DNA of 5,960 nucleotides. Source: Desulfobacteraceae bacterium. Its GTDB lineage: Bacteria; Desulfobacterota; Desulfobacteria; Desulfobacterales; Desulfobacteraceae. Within the stretch, counting starts at the first letter, position 1, and each line of letters opens with the position of its first letter. The stretch is from NCBI GenBank assembly GCA_022712835.1, contig JAFLJU010000273.1:1-5960 (forward strand), in the 5' to 3' direction. A program made the position numbers and the translations under genes. The notes beneath the pieces were generated by a model, which saw only the letters and a list, made by a program, of their open reading frames with translations, had not been told where the DNA came from and made no database searches. Shown one piece after another: positions 1-5,960 of the stretch.

Positions 1-1106
1 CGGTAAACCAGATGGGCAAGCTTGGTATAAGGCAGAAAGGCCACCAGGTTAAAGGCAAAAAGCAGATGGATAAAATACATGGGATAGGCGGCCCAGGAGA
101 TATCTGCCAGCCTGAGCATCTGGGTAAGCATCCCTGTTATTCCTAGGAAAAGGGCAAGACCCAGCAGATACCAATCAAAATATCCATTGGTTTGCTTGGC
201 ATTGGTCTGCCTGGCGTTTGCCCTTCGTTCCCGGATCATAAGCAGGCTGCCGGCAATGAGGGCGATTCCCGATACATTGGCCAGGATTTTTATCGGATTG
301 ATCTGGTCATAGGGACCGTGGCTGTTAAGAACATAAAGGGCAAAAACAAAGGCACCGGCCACAAAGGCGAGGTTGGTAAAGGAAATCGCCACCATCATGT
401 GGGAAATCTTCCGGTCCTTGTTTTCGGAACAAGTGGAAAAGCGTTCGTGTTTTATGATAGCGGGCAGCTGGGTGATAAGGGTGATAAAGAACCGTTTAAA
501 ATCAATGGGACCGGTGGCAGCTTTACCCACCCGTGCATAGGTGGCCTGCATATCCTTAAGAAACCGCCTGACGCCAAGAAAAAAGACCAGGGCGACTCCC
601 AGGGACAGGGGAATGAAAATAACCTCGATCAGGAGCACGGGGAAAAAATGGGCAAAAACAATGCGTTCCCCTCCTGGAGACAGATCCATCAAGCCGGTAA
701 CAAGCCCCATGGTGATGATGATCAGTGCTGGAATGATAAAAAGCCATGGCAGCTTCCGGCTGTCATTGAATAACTTGTGCATGGCCGCGGGTTTTGAATA
801 TTCCCAGATGGACATCTTTCTCAGTGTACTCAGCACATCACCCGGTCTGGCATCCCGCGGGCAAAGTGTGGAACAGTCCCCGCAATTGTAACAGAGCCAG
901 ATATCGGGGTTTGCGAGGAGCCGGTCCTTTAACCCCCAGGAGGCATGGATCATCTCCTTTCTGGGAAAAGGCTGGTCATCGTGAGACATGGTACAAGCCA
1001 CCGAGCAGGTGGCACATTGGTAACATTTTTTAAGATTCACGCCTGATTCTAAGTTAACTTGGGCAATAAAATCCAGATCAGGTTCAATAAAGCCTAATGA
1101 AGCCAT
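1..1106 (-). CDS. qmoC: QmoC-like quinone-interacting membrane oxidoreductase subunit (3' end cut by window edge)
   Basis: 368 residues are visible from the ATG at 1106-1104; the C-terminus lies beyond base 1. Residues 1-100 form an HdrC-like ferredoxin domain with two complete [4Fe-4S] motifs: C28-C31-C34-C38 and C72-C75-C78-C82. The second is followed by Pro83, as usual. From about residue 120 onward there are about five or six hydrophobic segments resembling the HdrE/NarI cytochrome b fold. H153, H236, H347 and H365 are candidate haem ligands. In the known family, QmoC is the membrane subunit that passes electrons between the quinone pool and QmoAB for APS reductase, and it is roughly 380-400 residues long, so only a short tail should be missing. 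The start is supported by TAAGGAG at 1114-1120. The gene lies 16 bases behind the TetR gene, probably in one operon, which is not the usual apr-qmoABC order. A paralogue serving another oxidoreductase is possible. Family membership is firm; the exact role is less so. Confidence 0.85.
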   Translation of the reverse strand, partial: MASLGFIEPDLDFIAQVNLESGVNLKKCYQCATCSVACTMSHDDQPFPRKEMIHASWGLKDRLLANPDIWLCYNCGDCSTLCPRDARPGDVLSTLRKMSIWEYSKPAAMHKLFNDSRKLPWLFIIPALIIITMGLVTGLMDLSPGGERIVFAHFFPVLLIEVIFIPLSLGVALVFFLGVRRFLKDMQATYARVGKAATGPIDFKRFFITLITQLPAIIKHERFSTCSENKDRKISHMMVAISFTNLAFVAGAFVFALYVLNSHGPYDQINPIKILANVSGIALIAGSLLMIRERRANARQTNAKQTNGYFDWYLLGLALFLGITGMLTQMLRLADISWAAYPMYFIHLLFAFNLVAFLPYTKLAHLVY

Positions 1107-1113
1107 AGCAATA

Positions 1114-1120
1114 CTCCTTA
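1114..1120 (-). promoter_or_regulatory. Ribosome binding site of the qmoC-like gene
   Basis: On the minus strand this reads TAAGGAG, seven bases before the ATG at 1106-1104. It is a near-perfect Shine-Dalgarno sequence in the short gap behind the TetR stop codon. It fixes the start of the partial gene and fits translation from a shared message. Confidence 0.8.
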
Positions 1121-1122
1121 AA

Positions 1123-1728
1123 TTACAAAAGGGTCTGTTCAACAAGGGTTTCAAGCAAAGCGGCCATTTGGTCGGGGTCTGTCATTTTGTCACGTAAAAA
1201 GCAATTGACCAGAACAAAAAAATAATTAGACATTAGGGCAAGCGCCAGAATATGGCTGTCCCTTGCAGGGTTGATTTCGCCCCTGTCCTGGGCTGCCCGA
1301 ATCAGCTCCGCCATCTTCATCGCATAGGCATCATCAAAGGCATTGATCTCATCCAGCCATTCCCGTTCATAAAAAAACAAATGGCTCAAATAGGCCCGAG
1401 AGAGGGAATAATGGGTGGTATAAAAAATGAAAAATTGTTTTGAAATATGGACAAAGGTGGTCTGGAAGGATTGGTTATCAGGCACAGTGGTCATGGCTTC
1501 CTGGTACCGATTTTTCAAATCATCTGAAAAGGCCGCTGCCAACATGGACAGCTTGTTGGGAAAATGCTTGTAAATAGTCCCAATGCCAATCCGTGACCGG
1601 GCGGCTACATTTCGGATAGTTACTTTGTCATAGTTTTGGGTTTCAAAAAGTTTTCTGGCACTTTTTAAGATCAAGGCACGGGTTTGGGCCTTCTGAACTT
1701 TTCGTCGGTTTCCTTTTGGTTGTTCCAT
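1123..1728 (-). CDS. TetR/AcrR-family transcriptional regulator
   Basis: A 201-residue protein, normal for TetR repressors. Residues 12-60 are a typical TetR_N DNA-binding domain. They hold the helix with ILKSARKLF (20-28), the helix-turn-helix around VTIRNVAARSRIGIGTIYKHF (36-56) and the signature GTIYKHFPNK at 50-59. Residues from about 65 to 201 are a helical ligand/dimer domain whose sequence I cannot tie to a known effector. An upstream TTG at 1746 is in frame and would add six residues. The ATG at 1728-1726 is preferred because AAAGGG lies at a normal distance before it (about 1735-1740). Its stop is 16 bases before the qmoC-like gene, so the two are probably co-transcribed. The inverted repeat upstream suggests autorepression. 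The inducer is unknown. Confidence 0.9.
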   Translation of the reverse strand: MEQPKGNRRKVQKAQTRALILKSARKLFETQNYDKVTIRNVAARSRIGIGTIYKHFPNKLSMLAAAFSDDLKNRYQEAMTTVPDNQSFQTTFVHISKQFFIFYTTHYSLSRAYLSHLFFYEREWLDEINAFDDAYAMKMAELIRAAQDRGEINPARDSHILALALMSNYFFVLVNCFLRDKMTDPDQMAALLETLVEQTLL

Positions 1729-1762
1729 CTCCACCCTTTTCAACAATACGTTATTTTAAGAG

Positions 1763-1788
1763 AACACGTTCACTCAATATAACGTGTT
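1763..1788. promoter_or_regulatory. Probable TetR operator (8-base inverted repeat)
   Basis: AACACGTT (1763-1770) and AACGTGTT (1781-1788) are exact reverse complements separated by 10 bases. The repeat lies 35-60 bases upstream of the TetR start and overlaps the candidate promoter: the right arm sits in the -35/-10 spacer and the left arm just downstream of the -10. That placement is typical of autoregulatory TetR operators. A related, imperfect half-site (ATACGTTAT, 1746-1754) lies closer to the gene. The repeat is seen directly; its binding by this protein is inferred. Confidence 0.6.
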
Positions 1789-1802
1789 ATTTATAATGTC
1801 AA
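1776..1802 (-). promoter_or_regulatory. Candidate sigma-70 promoter for tetR and the qmoC-like gene
   Basis: On the minus strand, TTGACA (1802-1797) is a perfect -35 hexamer. TATATT (1781-1776) follows after a 15-base spacer as a five-of-six -10. A 17-base spacer would instead give TATTGA. The short spacer is the weak point, but the position upstream of tetR and the overlap with the inverted repeat support it. Confidence 0.5.
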
Positions 1803-1882
1803 GAAAATTACCCTATTCATATCCACGGAAAGTCCATTTCGGTTGGAATGGCCCAAATCCTGATTCGAAAGCAAGAATGCAT

Positions 1883-1911
1883 TTGCACTAACAATATAAA
1901 TAGCCTATGCT
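1883..1911 (+). promoter_or_regulatory. Weak candidate promoter for the binding protein-kinase genes
   Basis: TTGCAC (1883-1888) and TATGCT (1906-1911) are separated by exactly 17 bases. Each matches the sigma-70 consensus only in part. A 12-base palindrome lies just downstream, where transcription would begin. In DNA this rich in A and T such matches occur by chance, so the call is tentative. Confidence 0.25.
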
Positions 1912-1914
1912 GAT

Positions 1915-1926
1915 TTATACGTATAA
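1915..1926. promoter_or_regulatory. Perfect 12-base palindrome, possible operator
   Basis: TTATACGTATAA equals its own reverse complement. It is loosely flanked by ATGC (1907-1910) and GCAT (1928-1931), which extends the dyad. It sits at the expected start point of the candidate plus-strand promoter, a suitable place for a repressor. It differs from the TetR inverted repeat but shares the ACGT core, so a different regulator or chance are both possible. Confidence 0.3.
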
Positions 1927-2100
1927 GGCATGGTATCAAATCAAAATCGCCAGCATAAAATCTTAATAATACAGATCTCTCAATGAAGACGGATTTTTGT
2001 TACGGGGAGAAACAGAAACGCCCACAAGAAGATTTCATGATCATTTTCAAAAAACAGCCAAAAGTTGTCAAATCTATATGAAAAATTCAACAGGGGACAA

Positions 2101-3243
2101 ATGAAACAAGCCAATTGGATAATTCTTATAGCGGGATGCCTGATCATTTTTGTTGTTATGTTATTTTATATTGATTCAAATAGAAAAACACCACTTGTTT
2201 TAACTCCAAACTTGCGGGAACATCCTATCTATTCAAAATATGAGTTTGACCATACAGATCGCACGATCCGCATTGGAACTCAGCCTCTATACCTGCCAAG
2301 CAGCCTGATAATGGAAGCACTAAAGAGAGATACCATTTTGAAAGAAGAACTTTCAAAGAGGGGTTTTAAGATTGTTTTTTATGATTTTCTCAAAGGGAAC
2401 GATCTTAATTTTTTTCTGACAAGAGGCGATCTTGATGCGGGCGTTGGAGGAGATATGCCAACACTTACTGCAGCCGCAAAACTTGACATTGTAATCCCAG
2501 CACTGATCCAGAGAGGCTTTGTCTCTATTGTAGCGAATCGGCAGATGTTGATCGAAAACCTGAAGGGAAAGCGTATCGGATATGCATTCGGTTCTAACGC
2601 GCATTATGCCCTAATCAAGACACTTGCATCCGAGGGGCTTAGTGAAAATGATGTACAATTGATACCCATGGATGTCACACAAATGCCCGAACGGCTGAGT
2701 AATGGAGAGATTATGGCTTTTTGTGCCTGGGAGCCTACCCCCACCATGGCATTAAAAAACTATACAAAAGCTAAAATTATCCACCAACGTCTTTCATTGG
2801 GTTTTTTCTATTTCTTGGATACTGTTTATCAAAAACACCCAGGGGCTGTCTCCCTCATTTTAGCGGCTCAAGTCCGTGCAATCAGTTGGATGCAGGAAGA
2901 AAAGCAAAACCTTCTCTTGGCCTGTGAATGGGGCCTTGCTGCGGGTGAACAAGCATTTGGAGCAAAAATAAATCTTTCAATAAATGATATTGCAGCGATT
3001 GCCATGAAAGATATTTTAGGGCAGATCCAAAACCCCGGCATTGCCGAAGACGATATTAAAATAAATGGTCCTCTTCACCAGGAGTTTATGTTTTTAATAG
3101 ATATTGGGAAAATCCCGGCTTCTTTGTCATGGCATCAAACACGCAATAAATTTACGCCCGAAATTCTGGACATGGTTTGGGCAAATAAAAATAATTACAG
3201 ACTGGATGAATTTAAATATCAAAACGGCAGCACGAGCCAATAG
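2101..3243 (+). CDS. Membrane-anchored NMT1/SsuA-type substrate-binding protein
   Basis: A 380-residue protein. An in-frame TTG at 2065 would add 12 residues, but AGGGGA at 2092-2097 sits just before the ATG at 2101, so that start is chosen. Residues 6-24 are one long hydrophobic segment with a short positive N-terminus, best read as a signal anchor. From about residue 54 there is a type 2 periplasmic-binding fold like those for nitrate, sulfonate, taurine or thiamine precursors. Visible hallmarks are IRIGTQPLYLP (56-66), LDAGVGGDMPT (111-121), LKGKRIGYAFGSNAHYAL (154-171) and AFCAWEPTPTMAL (206-218). In this family the protein captures a small ligand outside the inner membrane for an ABC importer. 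No permease or ATPase gene is next to it. A sensor kinase follows after 77 bases, so a co-receptor role is plausible. The ligand cannot be told from sequence. Confidence 0.8.
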   Translation: MKQANWIILIAGCLIIFVVMLFYIDSNRKTPLVLTPNLREHPIYSKYEFDHTDRTIRIGTQPLYLPSSLIMEALKRDTILKEELSKRGFKIVFYDFLKGNDLNFFLTRGDLDAGVGGDMPTLTAAAKLDIVIPALIQRGFVSIVANRQMLIENLKGKRIGYAFGSNAHYALIKTLASEGLSENDVQLIPMDVTQMPERLSNGEIMAFCAWEPTPTMALKNYTKAKIIHQRLSLGFFYFLDTVYQKHPGAVSLILAAQVRAISWMQEEKQNLLLACEWGLAAGEQAFGAKINLSINDIAAIAMKDILGQIQNPGIAEDDIKINGPLHQEFMFLIDIGKIPASLSWHQTRNKFTPEILDMVWANKNNYRLDEFKYQNGSTSQ

Positions 3244-3258
3244 TTCGAAATAATAACA

Positions 3259-3297
3259 CGATACAATAGTACGATACGATAGTACGATCCGATAGCA
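3259..3297 (+). repeat. Three tandem copies of a 13-base unit
   Basis: The units are CGATACAATAGTA (3259-3271), CGATACGATAGTA (3272-3284) and CGATCCGATAGCA (3285-3297). Unit 2 differs from unit 1 at one base and from unit 3 at two. They fill half of the 77-base gap between the binding-protein stop and the kinase start. A run of seven T and the kinase ribosome binding site follow. A 13-base period is not a codon multiple and the region is non-coding. The repeats could be a regulator array or a product of replication slippage. Confidence 0.85.
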
Positions 3298-3305
3298 TCT
3301 TTTTT

Positions 3306-3312
3306 TAAGGAG
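3306..3312 (+). promoter_or_regulatory. Ribosome binding site of the sensor kinase
   Basis: TAAGGAG, eight bases before the ATG at 3321, is a strong Shine-Dalgarno match and fixes the kinase start. It directly follows the T run behind the tandem repeats. Confidence 0.8.
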
Positions 3313-3320
3313 CATCACCA

Positions 3321-5960
3321 ATGACAGGGATAATTAAATTTAAACGAATTAAACCCCGAATGATTTTCTGGATTTTTACTGCCGTTTTGCTTCCGGTAAT
3401 CATTGTCAGCAGCACTATATTTTTTCAACGCGTTACTGCTATTAAGACTGAAGCGTATAGCAAGCTTACCGCTATTCGGGATCTTAAGGTGTCACGATTA
3501 AACAACTGGTTTGAAGAAAGAAGAGGTGATTTTGGGTCTATCACTGGGGATGTTGAAATCCGTCAGCTTGAAACCGTGTTTACCAGTAAAAATAAGACTA
3601 TTTCGGATCAAAAAATCATTTTATCAGCCCAAAATATCCTCAATTCTTTTGTACGGGAATACAGCGCCTATGATGAAGTCTTTATCATTAATTCGCTCAC
3701 GGGTATTGTTGAAATTTCCTCTAAAAAAGCATCAGAAGGTCTTAATGTGTCCCAGGAGCCATATTATATTCAGCCCTTAAAAACCGGTCGTTTTTTTATC
3801 AGAGATATATATTATTCAAAACAATTGAAAAAACCTGCCATGTGTTTAGCGCTGCCAATCGGCAGTCTGGTGCGAAATGGCAAAAATCAATTTGCAATTC
3901 TCGTGGCCCGGGTTGATCTTGAAAATTCATTATATGATCTGCTTTTACAGCGTACCGGTATGGGGAAAACAGGGGAAACCCTGATTGTAAATAAAAATTT
4001 AATGGCATTAAATGATTTAAGATGGCATGAAAATGCGCCATTGAAGCTAAAAATTGGTACCAAACCCACTATGCTAGCTGCCCAGGGAAATATTGGGGTT
4101 GTAGAGGCGACAGATTACCGTGGGATAAATGTTCTGGCCTCATATGCATATATGCCAGGAACCCAGTGGGGTTTTGTTGCCAAACAGGATCTTTCAGAAA
4201 TTTATGCACCCATTCGTAAAATGGTGATAAATATAACTATTATTCTTGTGATTTCAGCATTGTTTGCCTATGCACTGGCACATATGCTGGCCGTAAATTT
4301 TTCAAAACCAATTATAGAATTCACCAAAGTTGCTGAACGAATTCAAGCAGGAGATCTCACCGCCCGGTCCACCATAAGAAATGATGATGAATTGGGTATT
4401 CTTGCCCGAACATTCAACGATATGGCCGAATCTATGATGGCCTATAGTACGACGCAAAAAGCCCTGCGGAGCCTGGATGAAATATTAGTGACATCAACAA
4501 CCGTAAATGATTTTGGTGAAAAATTTATTGAGAAAATAATAGATCATACTCAATCTGCCTTTGGCCTGTTTTACCTGTTCAACTCCGATAATAAGAATTT
4601 TCAGCATGTGTTTTCCACAGGCTTTGACATGGAACGGTTGAAAAAACTTGATGAAAGTGTCGTGAAAGGTGCCTTTGACAGAGCGATTACAACCCATGAG
4701 ATCACCTATATCAGTGAAATTTCTAATGACACGGTTTTTACCGTTAACACCATTGCAGGAACCGCTCTTCCAAAATGTTTGGTCACCATTCCGATTCTTA
4801 GGAAGGAAAAGGTTATTGGCATTATAGGCCTAGGAAGTCTTTTAGAATATTCAGATGCGATTAAAAAACTGCTGGAACAAATCCAAACCGGAGCAGGAAC
4901 AGCTCTTTCCAATATCATATCCGGAGAAGAGACGATTTTGTTGGCCCAGGAACTCAAAGGCACGAATACGGAGCTTGAAGCCCAGGCCAGAGAATTACAA
5001 GCCATGACAGACAATTTACAGCAACAAAATATTGAGTTGGATACCCAGGGCAGGCAGCTTGAAGAAGCCAATAGATTAAAAAGCCAGTTCCTGTCTAACA
5101 TGAGTCATGAATTACGGACCCCCCTTAACTCTGTTATGGCCCTTTCCAGTGTGTTGAAAATGAATGCTGCTCAAAAACTGGACGCCGATGAGATTGAATA
5201 TCTTGATGTTATAAAGCGCAATGGTAAACGGCTGCTTGATCTTATTAACGACATCCTTGATCTGTCCAAAATTGAAGCAGGTCATATGGAAGTTTCGTTA
5301 TCCTTTTTTACAATTAAAACCACAATAGAAGATCTTCTGGACAGTGTAAGGCCTTTAGCCAAGGAAAAAGATCTGATTTTGAGCAAGGAAATACCACAGG
5401 GTCTGCCACAAATTCAAAGTGATGAAAAACGAGTACATCAAATTCTTTTAAACCTGATTGGTAATGCCGTAAAATTCACAAATACAGGAGAAATATCGGT
5501 TCAGGCCGAAATTAAGGATGATGGGGTTTGTATTAGAGTTAGTGACACAGGAATTGGTATTGCAGAAAAAGACCTGCCCTTTATTTTTGAAGAATTTAAA
5601 CAGGTAGACGGGTCCTCATCCAGGTCATATGAAGGCACGGGTCTGGGGCTTGCCATAGCATACAGAGCAACCATAAATCTTGGAGGCCATCTGAAGGTTG
5701 AAAGCAAACTTTCAAAGGGAACAACCTTCACTTTAACCCTGCCTCTAAAATGGCAGGGAAAATCCAGGCAAACCAAATCGCTAAATTTTGCACAGCCATA
5801 CGATATTATAGAGAACCGGAAAACGATTCTTGTGGTGGATGATGAGCCAGAGGCAATCGATTTGATTGCACGTTATCTTTCCCGGGAGGGGTACAACACC
5901 CTTGCAGCCGTTTCGGGGAAGCAAGCGCTGGAATTAGCTAAGATCCATCAACCATTTGCC
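3321..5960 (+). CDS. Hybrid sensor histidine kinase, Cache-HAMP-GAF-HisKA-HATPase-REC (3' end cut by window edge)
   Basis: 880 residues are visible. TM1 spans about 14-36. An extracytoplasmic domain of about 37-300 resembles dCACHE, with a conserved stretch at about 113-180 (YDEVFIIN, then a PYYIQPL segment). TM2 spans about 301-325 and HAMP about 326-375, with DDELGILARTFNDM at 355-368. A GAF-like domain follows at about 385-525 and a Glu/Gln-rich coiled coil at about 540-590. The HisKA H-box SHELRTPLN has the phosphoacceptor His596. HATPase_c shows the N-box at 706-719 (Asn715), DTGIGI 742-747, FIFEEF 754-759, GTGLGL 772-777 and Gly800. A receiver domain opens at about 834 with VVDDEP; Asp840 and Asp841 form the acidic pocket. 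The window stops just before its phosphorylated Asp is expected. All visible catalytic motifs are intact, so the kinase should be active. It probably senses an external ligand, perhaps via the binding protein encoded just upstream, and passes phosphate to its receiver. Further receivers or an HPt domain may follow. The true signal is unknown. Confidence 0.93.
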   Translation, partial: MTGIIKFKRIKPRMIFWIFTAVLLPVIIVSSTIFFQRVTAIKTEAYSKLTAIRDLKVSRLNNWFEERRGDFGSITGDVEIRQLETVFTSKNKTISDQKIILSAQNILNSFVREYSAYDEVFIINSLTGIVEISSKKASEGLNVSQEPYYIQPLKTGRFFIRDIYYSKQLKKPAMCLALPIGSLVRNGKNQFAILVARVDLENSLYDLLLQRTGMGKTGETLIVNKNLMALNDLRWHENAPLKLKIGTKPTMLAAQGNIGVVEATDYRGINVLASYAYMPGTQWGFVAKQDLSEIYAPIRKMVINITIILVISALFAYALAHMLAVNFSKPIIEFTKVAERIQAGDLTARSTIRNDDELGILARTFNDMAESMMAYSTTQKALRSLDEILVTSTTVNDFGEKFIEKIIDHTQSAFGLFYLFNSDNKNFQHVFSTGFDMERLKKLDESVVKGAFDRAITTHEITYISEISNDTVFTVNTIAGTALPKCLVTIPILRKEKVIGIIGLGSLLEYSDAIKKLLEQIQTGAGTALSNIISGEETILLAQELKGTNTELEAQARELQAMTDNLQQQNIELDTQGRQLEEANRLKSQFLSNMSHELRTPLNSVMALSSVLKMNAAQKLDADEIEYLDVIKRNGKRLLDLINDILDLSKIEAGHMEVSLSFFTIKTTIEDLLDSVRPLAKEKDLILSKEIPQGLPQIQSDEKRVHQILLNLIGNAVKFTNTGEISVQAEIKDDGVCIRVSDTGIGIAEKDLPFIFEEFKQVDGSSSRSYEGTGLGLAIAYRATINLGGHLKVESKLSKGTTFTLTLPLKWQGKSRQTKSLNFAQPYDIIENRKTILVVDDEPEAIDLIARYLSREGYNTLAAVSGKQALELAKIHQPFA

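Larger units (their letters stand above)
1729..2100. other. Divergent intergenic region between tetR and the binding-protein gene
   Basis: This AT-rich stretch of 372 bases separates two transcripts that run away from each other. The tetR side carries the inverted repeat and minus-strand promoter. The right side holds a weak plus-strand promoter candidate, a 12-base palindrome at 1915-1926 and a shorter palindrome, ATGATCAT, at 2037-2044. The leader from about 1920 to 2100 shows no convincing terminator, riboswitch or tRNA. The only small reading frame (1983-2081) lacks a ribosome binding site. Confidence 0.6.

Noticed and set aside
192..1033. Plus-strand open frames across the left end
   Set aside because: They lie antisense to the qmoC-like gene, which has complete iron-sulfur motifs, membrane segments and a good ribosome binding site. 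Their translations show no domain character.
1729..1746. TTG start that would lengthen the TetR protein by 6 residues
   Set aside because: The ATG at 1728-1726 has a suitably spaced AAAGGG, which lies inside the proposed extension, and it gives a normal TetR N-terminus.
1870..1892. Possible sigma-54 promoter on the minus strand near TTGC
   Set aside because: The required GG of the -24 element is missing and the GG/GC spacing is wrong.
1983..2081. A 32-residue reading frame ahead of the binding-protein gene
   Set aside because: It starts with ATG but has no Shine-Dalgarno sequence, no recognisable product and low-complexity lysine-rich content typical of AT-rich leader DNA.
2065..2100. TTG start that would lengthen the binding protein by 12 residues
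   Set aside because: No ribosome binding site precedes it, while AGGGGA lies right before the ATG at 2101. The extension would also put charged residues ahead of the membrane anchor without benefit.
3259..3306. Tandem repeats plus T run as a CRISPR fragment or a terminator
   Set aside because: The units are 13 bases and contiguous with no spacers, so this is not CRISPR. No stable GC-rich stem precedes the T run, so an intrinsic terminator is not supported.
3511..5776. Several open frames on both strands inside the kinase gene
   Set aside because: They overlap an uninterrupted 880-residue kinase frame with all catalytic motifs, and are out-of-frame or antisense shadows.

Overview
The window looks like chromosomal DNA from a sulfate-reducing member of the Desulfobacterota, most like the Desulfobacteraceae. 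This rests on a QmoC-type membrane electron-transfer protein, a subunit type typical of dissimilatory sulfate reducers, and on a large hybrid sensor kinase of a kind common in these genomes. The assignment is inferred from protein character only. There are four genes, two of them cut by the window edges. I see no RNA gene, insertion sequence, CRISPR array or phage gene.

Left half, minus strand: a TetR-family repressor gene (1123-1728) is followed 16 bases later by a qmoC-like gene that starts at 1106 and runs off the left edge. They are almost certainly one transcript. A perfect 8-base inverted repeat (1763-1770 / 1781-1788) overlaps a plausible promoter (TTGACA / TATATT on the minus strand). 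This is the layout expected of a TetR repressor controlling itself and the electron-transfer gene behind it. No qmoA or qmoB lies upstream of this qmoC, so it may be a second, specially regulated copy rather than the housekeeping subunit.

Right half, plus strand: across a 372-base divergent intergenic region lies a membrane-anchored NMT1/SsuA-type substrate-binding protein (2101-3243). After a 77-base gap, which holds three tandem copies of a 13-base unit, comes a hybrid sensor histidine kinase (3321 to beyond the right edge). In order, the kinase has TM1, an extracytoplasmic Cache-like domain, TM2, HAMP, GAF, a coiled coil, HisKA, HATPase_c and the start of a receiver domain.

No transporter permease or ATPase gene sits with the binding protein in the visible sequence. 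The pair may therefore be a sensing module in which a tethered binding protein presents a ligand to the kinase. That is inference. The lineage, the transcript borders and the ligand cannot be fixed from this window alone.
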